24,808 bases of DNA from Candidatus Zhuqueibacterota bacterium 4484_219 (GTDB lineage: Bacteria; Zhuqueibacterota; JdFR-76; 4484-219). The notes under the pieces are model-generated. The model ran no database searches and was not told the DNA's origin. It saw only the letters and a list, made by a program, of their open reading frames with translations. The stretch lies in the NCBI GenBank assembly GCA_002085035.1, contig MZGM01000024.1, positions 1 through 24,808 on the forward strand, given 5' to 3'. The first letter of the stretch is position 1. Each line of letters begins with the position of its first letter. Made by a program: the position numbers and the translations under genes. This document shows positions 1 through 7,022 of the stretch, one piece after another.

Positions 1-83
1 TCATTAAACAGCCTCCTATTTCTACAGTATCATTTTGGGCCCGGCTGAAACAAACGGGAAATCTGTTTACGGATGAAAGATAA
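1..83 (+). CDS. C-terminal tail of an unrecognised protein (partial, cut by window start)
   Basis: A frame open from base 3 to a TAA at 81-83 encodes 26 residues ending in NLFTDER. The composition (SFWARLKQTGNLF) looks like ordinary protein, and the other two plus frames close early. I do not recognise the family from so short a tail. It could be a chance open frame. If real, the gene lies mostly to the left of the window and is followed by a gap with a terminator-like hairpin. Confidence 0.3.
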   Translation, partial: IKQPPISTVSFWARLKQTGNLFTDER

Positions 84-450
84 TATTTCCTCCTTCGACA
101 AACTCAGAGTAACCCTTCGGTTGGAATGATAAGGCTGTATTCCACCTTAAGAAGATGGATTTAATTGAGCTGCCACAAATCAACTTTAACAGGTCTTCAT
201 CCCAGCACCTCATAAACCATACTCGTTTGAAGCCAATATTTAACATTAAAATTTTTCAGAAAAAACGTCCAACTTTATGTATCTGGACGACTTTTTCATT
301 TTTCTTTGTTATATTTTTTTCGAAACTTTTACTTGATTATCATTTTTCTGAAAAGAATAAATCCAGGTTATCAAAAGGATACCATCTGGAGCCGATCCAG
401 GCTCTTAGATTAAAATTAATAGCAAGACAGATTTGTAATTAGAGGTATTG
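84..450. other. Non-coding, AT-rich intergenic stretch
   Basis: About 370 bases without a gene I can support. The one long plus frame here (155-442) has a skewed composition rich in Phe, Lys, Leu and Ile, no ribosome site at its start, and runs through a hairpin and T-rich tract, so I treat it as chance. The stretch holds an imperfect inverted repeat (GGTTGGAAT at 119-127 against ATTCCACC at 139-146) and the hairpin with T-tracts listed separately at 258-298. Confidence 0.5.
258..298 (+). terminator. Terminator-like hairpin flanked by A and T tracts
   Basis: CGTCCA at 266-271 pairs with TGGACG at 284-289 across a 12-base loop. The stem is preceded by an A-run and followed by ACTTTTTC and more T-rich sequence, the layout of a weak intrinsic terminator that could work on either strand. 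It would end transcription from the gene whose tail is at 1-83. The stem is only 6 bp, so confidence is modest. Confidence 0.35.
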
Positions 451-1374
451 ATGAAACGATTACTTATTTTCGAAAAAAGCCAATGTCCCCTTTTAACTAT
501 GCTTTTGTTGACATATTTAATTCCTTGCTTGGGGTTTGCATCATTGATTCCAGAAAATGGGGTGCCATCAGGACTTTTCCCTGAGATAAAGGGATGGAGA
601 AAACCGGAAAACATTCAGGTCTATACCCCTGAAACCCTTTATGAGTATATAAATGGTGCAGCAGAGCTCTATCTAAGCTACGAGTTCCAGGAGCTGCAGG
701 TGGCTGAATACTTAAACGAGGACAGCGCTTCTGTTGTTGTTGAAATTTATCGCCATAAAACCCCTACTCATGCTTTTGGAATCTACAGTCAAGAGCGACC
801 AATAGGGGCGGACTTTTTGAATATTGGTGCCCAGGGTTATATGGTGGCACCAATATTCAACTTTGTGACAGCAAATTATTATGTGAAAATATACTGCTAT
901 GATGTAGATACTAATCGTCAAGAGGTCTTACAAACCTTTGCAAAGAAGGTGGCTGAGAATTTAGGAGGTAAGAGACCATTACCCAGAATTTTGGCCTGTT
1001 TCCCAAGTAAAGGGAAAAAGCAGAATTCTGAAAAATTTGTTGCAAAAAACTTCTTGGGTTACGGATTTTTACATTCCGGTTTCACAGCCGAGTATAGCGA
1101 TTCTAATACGACATTTACACTTTTTATCATTGAAGGAACGGATTCGAAAGATTGTAAGGAGATGCTCAGTCAATATATGGAATTCACTAAGTCTTCTCGA
1201 AAAGAGATAAAAGAAGGCCGTTACACACTTTCAGATCCTAACTATGGAGAAATTGCCCTTTTCTGGAAAGGGAGATATATTTGGGGTGTATTAAGGCTTA
1301 CTGATACTGATCTCCGAACAAAATATCTGGAGCTTATTGAAAGGTGCCTACAAGAACAAAAGCTGATCAAGTAG
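451..1374 (+). CDS. Exported DUF6599-like protein
   Basis: A 307-residue protein with an N-terminal hydrophobic stretch (about residues 12-30 of the ATG form) that looks like a signal peptide, so it probably acts in the periplasm or on the surface. The block after residue 40 (GLFPEIKGW, YTPETLYEYINGAAELYLSY, then VEIYRHKTPTHAFGIYSQER) matches my memory of DUF6599-type proteins, whose function is unknown. A TTG lies one codon upstream, but the ATG at 451 is better placed behind AGAGG at 441-445. The BPL_N-like gene follows 28 bases later on the same strand, so the two may be co-transcribed. There is no catalytic motif I can name. The family call is from recollection of the pattern, not a search. 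Confidence 0.65.
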   Translation: MKRLLIFEKSQCPLLTMLLLTYLIPCLGFASLIPENGVPSGLFPEIKGWRKPENIQVYTPETLYEYINGAAELYLSYEFQELQVAEYLNEDSASVVVEIYRHKTPTHAFGIYSQERPIGADFLNIGAQGYMVAPIFNFVTANYYVKIYCYDVDTNRQEVLQTFAKKVAENLGGKRPLPRILACFPSKGKKQNSEKFVAKNFLGYGFLHSGFTAEYSDSNTTFTLFIIEGTDSKDCKEMLSQYMEFTKSSRKEIKEGRYTLSDPNYGEIALFWKGRYIWGVLRLTDTDLRTKYLELIERCLQEQKLIK

Positions 1375-1402
1375 AAGAAGGAATAAAACGAAAAGCAAAT
1401 TA

Positions 1403-2218
1403 ATGCGATGGCTAATGAGTCGATTTTTCATTTTTTTGTCGCTTTTATTGATCACCAATTGCCAGAGCCCACAGGCGCCAGATAAAAGCGCTGAGGTAGC
1501 CCTTTATTCAGACAAAGGCGCCGATGAAGATTGTATCCGGGCCACTACGAACATGTTTGAATGGATGGGTTGTACGGTCTTATTGATAAAAGCAGAATAC
1601 ATTAACAACCAGAGTCTCGATAATTTTAATATCCTATGCATCCCGGGTGGTGATATGTACCAATATGCCCGGGATATTTCCTCAGGGGGCAAAGGAAAGA
1701 TAAAGAATTTTATTCGAAATGGGGGAGGGTACATTGGCATTTGTGGTGGAGCTTATTTCGCTAGTGAGAAAGTTGTCTGGCAAGAGAATCAACTTCCTAT
1801 GACGCCCTTAGGGCTATTTCAAGGTACAGCTAAAGGTCCCATTAATGAAATCGTTCCTTATCCAGAATATGGTATGTGCAAACTGAACATCGTAGATTCT
1901 TCACATCCCATAACACAATCTGAACCAGATTCTGCATGGATGCTTTACTACTGGGGACCAGAGTTAATACCGAACAAGGATACTAGTGTAGCCATTTTAG
2001 GGAGATACGACAAAGGGAATAAGGATCCTGCTATTGTAGCCTTTGAGTATGGCCTTGGCAGGGTGTTTATCATTGGTACGCATCCAGAATTCGAGGAGGA
2101 TAGTGATCGCGATGGTGTAGACTTTGCTGATGAGTTTGATGATCGAGGTTCAGATTGGGAGTTGATGAAAAAGCTAAGATTCAAACTGTGTGGGCCTACT
2201 GGGATCCTGCTTCCATGA
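1403..2218 (+). CDS. Exported BPL_N-like protein of the class I glutamine amidotransferase fold
   Basis: A 271-residue protein starting with a signal-like segment that ends ITNC at Cys20. This could be a lipobox, although Asn before the Cys is not typical. The rest resembles the N-terminal domain of biotin-protein ligase (BPL_N), a class I glutamine amidotransferase-like fold: IPGGDMYQY at 80-88, a nucleophile elbow GYIGICGGAYFA with Cys114, and GTHPEFE with His227 and Glu229. These would form a Cys-His-Glu set. The substrate is unknown, and no ligase or biotin-binding domain follows. After the His/Glu site an acidic segment DSDRDGVDFADEFDD (about 233-247) resembles a Ca-binding loop. The start is uncertain: ATG at 1403 or 1415, neither with a clear ribosome site. 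It lies just downstream of the DUF6599-like gene and is probably functionally linked to it. Confidence 0.75.
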   Translation: MRWLMSRFFIFLSLLLITNCQSPQAPDKSAEVALYSDKGADEDCIRATTNMFEWMGCTVLLIKAEYINNQSLDNFNILCIPGGDMYQYARDISSGGKGKIKNFIRNGGGYIGICGGAYFASEKVVWQENQLPMTPLGLFQGTAKGPINEIVPYPEYGMCKLNIVDSSHPITQSEPDSAWMLYYWGPELIPNKDTSVAILGRYDKGNKDPAIVAFEYGLGRVFIIGTHPEFEEDSDRDGVDFADEFDDRGSDWELMKKLRFKLCGPTGILLP

Positions 2219-2640
2219 TGGCTAAACTGCGAAAGTGACCTTTTCCCAATTACCATCCACAGCATCAGAGACTTCTGCGCGAAGAGCGACTTTTATCGAC
2301 TATTAATGTAGCCCCAAGTTCACCAACCTCCTCTGTACGTCCTTCCGCTGATGAAAATTCCGACTCCGATTTCATTCGCTGAGCAGGTATGGACCATTAT
2401 GGTTCAAATTCTTTACCATTCCAAATCTCTTTTCGACCAGTTCCATAGTCCTCTACAATTGTCGATGAGGATTTTCCTACTCAAGTTTTTTTCCTTAAAC
2501 ATCTTTATTAAATCATACAGTTTGTGGAAAGAAAAAAATCTCCTCCGAAAAATGAGCTAAATTAGAAACCTCTTGATTTTTTGTTCAATTTGTTGTATTA
2601 TTTTATTTAACATTTAACTTTTTATCGGAGGTCTAAAAAA
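2219..2640. other. Gap without an intact gene; possible decayed minus-strand frame
   Basis: No intact gene is supported here. A plus frame at 2351-2560 lacks a ribosome site and has unconvincing composition. On the minus strand from about 2545 down to 2222, one frame reads protein-like sequence (VEDYGTGRKEIWNGKEF), meets a TAA, continues in the same frame (EEVGELGATLIVD), then appears to shift to another frame that ends AVDGNWEKVTFAV and a TAG at 2222-2224. This could be a gene remnant with one stop and one frameshift. I do not recognise the family and chance is possible. Confidence 0.3.
2573..2601 (+). promoter_or_regulatory. Sigma70-type promoter upstream of the nagBA region
   Basis: TTGATT at 2573-2578 (4 of 6 to TTGACA) and TATTAT at 2596-2601 (5 of 6 to TATAAT) are separated by exactly 17 bases. 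Transcription would start near 2608, leaving a short leader before the GGAGG at 2627-2631. It would drive the small amber-split frame at 2641 and probably nagB, nagA and the flippase. Confidence 0.5.
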
Positions 2641-2796
2641 TTGAAACGAGACATCAATGACCAACCAGAACCTCTGGACAAAGTTGAGCCGGTGAAACGA
2701 TTAGCATTTCAAAATTTGCCCTATAGTTAGGCTTTAAATGCTATGGCCTATCGGGGTGAAATTGGTAAACGAACTGTTGTCAAAGCGGAAGAGTAA
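2641..2796 (+). pseudogene. Tiny frame split by an in-frame amber codon (remnant or leader)
   Basis: GGAGG at 2627-2631 sits 9 bases before a TTG at 2641. This opens a frame of 29 codons (MKRDINDQPEPLDKVEPVKR then LAFQNLPYS) that stops at TAG 2728-2730. The same frame continues for 21 more codons (NAMAYRGEIGKRTVVKAEE near the end) to a TAA at 2794-2796, 47 bases before nagB. Both halves look like soluble protein sequence, and the ribosome site is strong. It could be a gene remnant with a nonsense mutation, the two ends of a larger gene joined by a deletion, or a real 29-residue leader peptide. I do not recognise the family. Confidence 0.4.
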
Positions 2797-2843
2797 TGGA
2801 AAAGGTGTAGAATACAGGTTAAAATTAACAGAAGGAGGGTACA

Positions 2844-3590
2844 ATGCACATCCAGGTATTTGAGACAAAAGTGGAAACTGGGAAAGCTGCCGCCCGCAAG
2901 GCAGCAGAGCTGTTAAAAGGGGCTATCGCCGAGAAGGGTAGAGCTGCTTTTATTGCCGCCACAGGTGCCTCACAATTTGAATTTCTGGAAGCTTTAACCG
3001 GCGATCCTACTATCGATTGGTCGAAGACAACCATGTTTCATCTCGACGAATATGTGGGACTTCCGGAATCTCATCCCGCCAGCTTCCGTCGCTATTTGAA
3101 AGAGAGATTAATCGACAAAGTTCATCCTGGCGAGGTGTACTTGATTCAGGGAGATGCTGAGAACCCTGAGGCCGAGTGCGAGAGATTGAACCAGATCATA
3201 TCTCGCTACGATATCGATGTGGCTTTTGTAGGCATCGGAGAGAATGGTCATCTGGCATTCAATGATCCCCCGGCAGATTTTGAAACAGAAAAGCCATACA
3301 TTATTGTGGAGTTAGACGAAAAATGCCGTCGGCAGCAACTTGGTGAAGGTTGGTTTGCCACTCTGGAAGACGTTCCACACCGCGCTATCTCAATGTCGAT
3401 AAAACAAATAATGAAATCGCAAGCTATCATTTGCACCGTTCCTGATAGCAGAAAGGCACAGGCAGTAAAGGATTGTCTGGAAGGAGAAATCTCCCCCTGG
3501 CATCCTGCTTCCATATTGAGGAAACATCCTAATACCTTTGTTTATCTGGACAAGTATTCATCTGCATTATTGGAGGATAAAAATGGCTAA
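2844..3590 (+). CDS. nagB: Glucosamine-6-phosphate deaminase
   Basis: A 248-residue cytoplasmic enzyme of the NagB/6-phosphogluconolactonase fold that converts glucosamine-6-phosphate to fructose-6-phosphate and ammonia. Visible landmarks are the phosphate-binding ATGASQFEFLEAL (39-51), FHLDEYVGL with Asp68 as the likely proton-transfer residue, and the signature VGIGENGHLAFNDPP (129-143) with His136 as catalytic base. The position equivalent to E. coli Asp141 is Asn134, as in many short Gram-positive-type NagB proteins. The ATG has a strong ribosome site (GGAGGG at 2834-2839). The stop overlaps the start of nagA by 8 bases, so the two are translationally coupled and form the standard GlcNAc-6-P catabolic pair. 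Confidence 0.93.
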   Translation: MHIQVFETKVETGKAAARKAAELLKGAIAEKGRAAFIAATGASQFEFLEALTGDPTIDWSKTTMFHLDEYVGLPESHPASFRRYLKERLIDKVHPGEVYLIQGDAENPEAECERLNQIISRYDIDVAFVGIGENGHLAFNDPPADFETEKPYIIVELDEKCRRQQLGEGWFATLEDVPHRAISMSIKQIMKSQAIICTVPDSRKAQAVKDCLEGEISPWHPASILRKHPNTFVYLDKYSSALLEDKNG

Positions 3591-4578
3591 CGGATTTGTT
3601 GATCTTCAAGTGAATGGTTACCTTGGGGTTGATTTTTCAGCACCAGACCTTACAGTTGAGAAGGTACATTTTGTTACTAAAGAGCTGGTTAAACGTGGAA
3701 CAGTAGCGTATTGTCCTACAGTCATTACATCCACAATGGAAGTTTATCAAGAGAATCTCCCGATAATAGCAACGGCGATGGAAGATCCTGAGTTGGGCCC
3801 TCATATTCTGGGAATTCATTTGGAAGGGCCCTTCATTTCTTCGGCCGACGGCGCCCGGGGGGCACACGTTAAAGATTGGATTCGTCCTCCTGATATTAAA
3901 CTGTACGACAAATTTCAAGATCTTGCCGCCGGCAAAATTATAATTGTGACTTTAGCTCCAGAACTGCAAGGAGCAGAGGAACTTATTAAACACATCACTA
4001 GAGACGGAACAGTAACAGTATCTTTAGGCCATCATCTGGCAAACAAAGTACAAATTGAAAAAGCTTGTCGTGCAGGGGCTCGCGCTTGTACCCATTTAGG
4101 AAATGGAATCCCCAATTTAATAGCCAGACATACCAATCCTATTTGGCCTCAACTTGCTGAGGATTCACTTTTTGGAATGTTCATTTGTGATGGCCATCAT
4201 CTACCTGTGGAGTTCATTAAAGTAGCACTACGAGCAAAGACTACAAAGCGATTTATTGTTATTAGTGATTCTGCCCCCATTGCTGGATTGTCTCCCGGCA
4301 CTTATGAAATTTGGGGGCAGAAAATCGTTTTAGAAGAAAACGGACGCCTGGTCAGTATCGATAGCGGTTACCTTGCTGGTTCTAGTTCGAATATGAGTCA
4401 GTGCATGAATTTTCTTGCTTCTACCAACTTGCTTAACGAGAATGAACTCTGGGAAGTAGGATTTGTCAACCCCCTTAAATTAATCAATAAAAATGTTGAG
4501 GAGGTGCAAGACTTACCAGGGCCTGAAATTAAATTTGTGGATAATAAATTTGTTGTAGAAAACACAATCACAACATGA
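3583..4578 (+). CDS. nagA: N-acetylglucosamine-6-phosphate deacetylase (short form)
   Basis: A 331-residue metal-dependent amidohydrolase that removes acetate from GlcNAc-6-phosphate, feeding the deaminase encoded just upstream. The N-terminal GFVDLQVNGYLGVDF resembles the E. coli NagA version, in which Gln and Asn replace the usual HxH pair. Probable metal ligands are Glu81 (HLEGPFIS), His150 (SLGHH) and His171 (CTHLGNG), with Asp229 (VISDSAP) as catalytic acid/base. The protein begins right at the barrel and lacks about 50 residues of the small beta domain found before it in E. coli NagA. A longer frame from 3538 exists, but ATG 3583 has GGAGG at 3572-3576 and gives the family-like start. 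It overlaps nagB by 8 bases and the flippase gene by 4 (ATGA). Confidence 0.9.
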   Translation: MANGFVDLQVNGYLGVDFSAPDLTVEKVHFVTKELVKRGTVAYCPTVITSTMEVYQENLPIIATAMEDPELGPHILGIHLEGPFISSADGARGAHVKDWIRPPDIKLYDKFQDLAAGKIIIVTLAPELQGAEELIKHITRDGTVTVSLGHHLANKVQIEKACRAGARACTHLGNGIPNLIARHTNPIWPQLAEDSLFGMFICDGHHLPVEFIKVALRAKTTKRFIVISDSAPIAGLSPGTYEIWGQKIVLEENGRLVSIDSGYLAGSSSNMSQCMNFLASTNLLNENELWEVGFVNPLKLINKNVEEVQDLPGPEIKFVDNKFVVENTITT

Positions 4579-5816
4579 AGTTTTTAACCAGTTTTGTTAT
4601 TACGTTATTTGGGCAAGGAGTTGTTCTGGTTGTTGGATTTCTAAACGCAGTTCTAATTACCCGACAGTTAGGACGAGCTGGCCGGGGGGAATATGCGATG
4701 GTAAGCTTTCTGGTTATGGTCCTGGGAGTGCTTTTTGGAGAAGGAATTCACCGCACCAACATTTACTTCACCAGTAAGGATAAAAGCCAACAAAATGTTT
4801 CTGCTCTATTCTCTAATGCTATTGTTCTGTTTGGGGTAATAACGGTAGTGTTTGCAGGATTTAGTCTCTTGCCCGATGCAATTTTCCAATTAATACTACC
4901 CGGAATCAAGAGACTTTATATTCAGCTTGGCATTCTAATTGCACTTTTTTTCATCTTTGGACGTATGCTACAAGGGATATTTCTAGGATTACAACAATTC
5001 TGGCATTACAATTTCGCCTACATAGGGCCAATAGTCCTTTTCTTTTTTTTTGATGTTGCCTACTTCTGTGTAATGAAACATTTGACCACTACGGTGGTAC
5101 TAATTAACTACTCCCTGGCAATGTTTGTTATTGCAGTTATGGCATTGCTTGTACTAATTAAACCCTGGCATACTCCACTGATGATCAGATTCCGCCCTGA
5201 TTGGAATGCCCTGAAGCTAAATTTAAACATTGGTGGTCGGGCGACAATTGCCTATCTGTTGCTATTTCTTCTTGCTCGAATAAATCTCTACATTGTCAAT
5301 TACACCCAACCTCTGGAACAAGTAGGTCTGTTCGCAGTAGCGGCTAATATCGGCAGCTTGATTCAACGCGTTCCCAACGTAACCGGTGTGGTGCTTTTCC
5401 CCAGAGTTTCGGAAACAGAGGGGAAAAAACAAATGAAATTGACTTTAAAAGCCAGCGCCCTTGCTTTCTCAATAGGGTTATTCGTTTCCGCATTTTTTCT
5501 GATTTGGGGAAAACAGATAATCATCTTTCTGTACAAGCCAGAATTTGCCGAATCTTATAGAGCCCTTGTGTGGCTATTGCCCGGGATTGTTGTTCTGGGA
5601 ATTGCAATAATTTTTAACACCAGCTTGTGGGGAAGAGGATTCCCTGCGGTTACTTTGTGGGCACCATTTGTGGCAGTGGTAACAAACATCCTTTTTTGTT
5701 TTATTCTGATCCCTTCTCACGGAATCGTTGGAGCATCTCAGGCCAGCAGCATTTCATTTTTCCTGTTTAGCCTAATCATCGCAACTTACTACTTTCGAAA
5801 ACACGCAACATCTTGA
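4575..5816 (+). CDS. Polysaccharide flippase, Wzx/MATE-like
   Basis: A 413-residue integral inner-membrane protein with about 12 hydrophobic segments and few charged loops. The N-terminal pattern (TLFGQG-like start, ITRQLGRAGRGEYAMV) is that of oligosaccharide flippases in the MOP superfamily, which move undecaprenyl-linked sugar repeat units to the periplasmic face. The ATG overlaps the nagA stop (ATGA), so translation is coupled to the GlcNAc catabolic genes. Its 3' end overlaps the convergent glycosyltransferase gene by 45 bases. Neighbouring glycosyltransferases and a WecA-like gene support a role in surface glycan export. The transported glycan cannot be read from sequence. Confidence 0.82.
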   Translation: MKFLTSFVITLFGQGVVLVVGFLNAVLITRQLGRAGRGEYAMVSFLVMVLGVLFGEGIHRTNIYFTSKDKSQQNVSALFSNAIVLFGVITVVFAGFSLLPDAIFQLILPGIKRLYIQLGILIALFFIFGRMLQGIFLGLQQFWHYNFAYIGPIVLFFFFDVAYFCVMKHLTTTVVLINYSLAMFVIAVMALLVLIKPWHTPLMIRFRPDWNALKLNLNIGGRATIAYLLLFLLARINLYIVNYTQPLEQVGLFAVAANIGSLIQRVPNVTGVVLFPRVSETEGKKQMKLTLKASALAFSIGLFVSAFFLIWGKQIIIFLYKPEFAESYRALVWLLPGIVVLGIAIIFNTSLWGRGFPAVTLWAPFVAVVTNILFCFILIPSHGIVGASQASSISFFLFSLIIATYYFRKHATS

Positions 5817-6935
5817 TGGAAATTCGTACAAATTTAATAGGACATTTTCTTGCTGTTCCCAATTGAATTTGGTCAGGAATAGCTGACGAGCTTGTTCTCC
5901 GATTTTCTGGCGGCGCAAAGGATTGTGAGCCAACTTTTCCATTGCCTTACTGATTGCAATGATATCGGAGCAGTCAACAGAAAGTCCCAGTTGATAAGGT
6001 TCCAACAAACGGCGATAATTTGGCAAATTGTTGTAAATAATCGGCGTACCCGCAGCCATGAATTCAAATATTTTAGTAGGAATTCCAAACCTGTGATTCA
6101 AATAGTCCAGATAAGGAATAATACCAATAGCGCTTTCTTTCACATATCTTAAACTTTCCCGATACGGCACAAAGGGTATGTATTGGTAACGATTTTTTTT
6201 GTCAGAGTCTGCGAGTATTTTTAGAATTGTGCGCTTTAAATCCTCAGATTCGAACCAGCCAAGTAGAATAAGTTGAAACTCTTCGGGCAATTTAGCCATT
6301 ACAAACGCTTGAACTGCAGGTAGAACACCTCTTACTCTGGTTAGGCCGCCAGCTAACAAGATGTAAGGCTTTTTTTGATCAAAGCGAGGAATAGAGTGAT
6401 AATGCATCTTGCTGGGATAATTCGGTAGTACAATTTTATCCGTATTGGGATAAAGTTGGGCAATTTCATCAGAGACACAAACTACCGCATCAAAGAATGG
6501 CGTACAGATTTTTTCGATAATCGAAAATGCCGCAGAAAACAGTCGCCTTAAGAAAAGCGGTATCCAGAACCGATCCCTTATGGCAGCAGAATGATTTTCA
6601 TGGACATCATAAATACAATACTTGCCTGTAAGAATTTTTAACGCTGCCAACGCAATAGACAGCTCAGGGTCATGGACATGATAAGAAACGACCTGATCTC
6701 TGAGACTAAATAATTGCCTAAAGACAAATAATACCCGAAAAAACCTCAGCAACCGGTTATGGGTTTTCTTTAAAGGAATATAGGTCAATCCAGCGGGAAT
6801 GCGTGGCGGTTGGGAATCAGTTTCAGGGGCAACGTAAATTACGCGATGCCGCTTAAGAAGAGTTAAAATCTCCTTCTCAAAAATACGAACATCCCATGCT
6901 CGATGAACCGATGTACAAACGCATATAGTTTTCAT
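5772..6935 (-). CDS. Glycosyltransferase family 4 protein
   Basis: A 387-residue GT-B-fold retaining glycosyltransferase, probably cytoplasmic and membrane-associated. The N-terminal half has the acceptor domain with VSYHVHDPELSIAL and YCIYDVHENH. The C-terminal half has the nucleotide-sugar domain: ILLAGGLTRVRGV, then FGIPTKIFEFMAAGTPII, which is the family's conserved donor-site region. No sugar specificity is evident. The start has no clear ribosome site. The last 15 codons overlap the convergent flippase gene, and the coding region could have been extended there by loss of an earlier stop. It diverges from the next glycosyltransferase across an 87-base spacer and is likely part of the same surface-glycan locus. 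Confidence 0.8.
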   Translation of the reverse strand: MKTICVCTSVHRAWDVRIFEKEILTLLKRHRVIYVAPETDSQPPRIPAGLTYIPLKKTHNRLLRFFRVLFVFRQLFSLRDQVVSYHVHDPELSIALAALKILTGKYCIYDVHENHSAAIRDRFWIPLFLRRLFSAAFSIIEKICTPFFDAVVCVSDEIAQLYPNTDKIVLPNYPSKMHYHSIPRFDQKKPYILLAGGLTRVRGVLPAVQAFVMAKLPEEFQLILLGWFESEDLKRTILKILADSDKKNRYQYIPFVPYRESLRYVKESAIGIIPYLDYLNHRFGIPTKIFEFMAAGTPIIYNNLPNYRRLLEPYQLGLSVDCSDIIAISKAMEKLAHNPLRRQKIGEQARQLFLTKFNWEQQENVLLNLYEFPSRCCVFSKVVSCDD

Positions 6936-6975
6936 TGAATAACTAATGGTTACGTTAATATCAGGCTTAAATATA

Positions 6976-6993
6976 TTGAATTCTAATATTCAA
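6976..6993. promoter_or_regulatory. Dyad in the divergent glycosyltransferase spacer
   Basis: TTGAATTCTAATATTCAA has perfect 6-base arms (TTGAAT and ATTCAA) around a 6-base centre. It lies in the middle of the 87-base divergent spacer, a typical operator position, but AT-rich dyads of this size also occur by chance. Confidence 0.25.
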
Positions 6994-7022
6994 AGCAATA
7001 ATTTTCTTGATAAGCGTGTTTT

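Noticed and set aside
119..146. GGTTGGAAT / ATTCCACC inverted repeat as an attachment site or mobile-element end
   Set aside because: The match is imperfect and short, there is no second copy elsewhere in the window, and there is no recombinase gene.
155..442. Plus-strand frame of 95 codons
   Set aside because: No ribosome site, skewed AT-driven composition, and it runs through a terminator-like hairpin and T-tracts.
2351..2560. Plus-strand frame of 69 codons after the BPL_N-like gene
   Set aside because: No ribosome site and low-quality composition. The opposite strand of the same stretch looks more protein-like.
2728..2730. In-frame TAG as a site of pyrrolysine insertion or programmed readthrough
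   Set aside because: A single amber in a 51-codon unrecognised frame with no pyrrolysine genes or downstream stem seen; a nonsense mutation or a short peptide is simpler.
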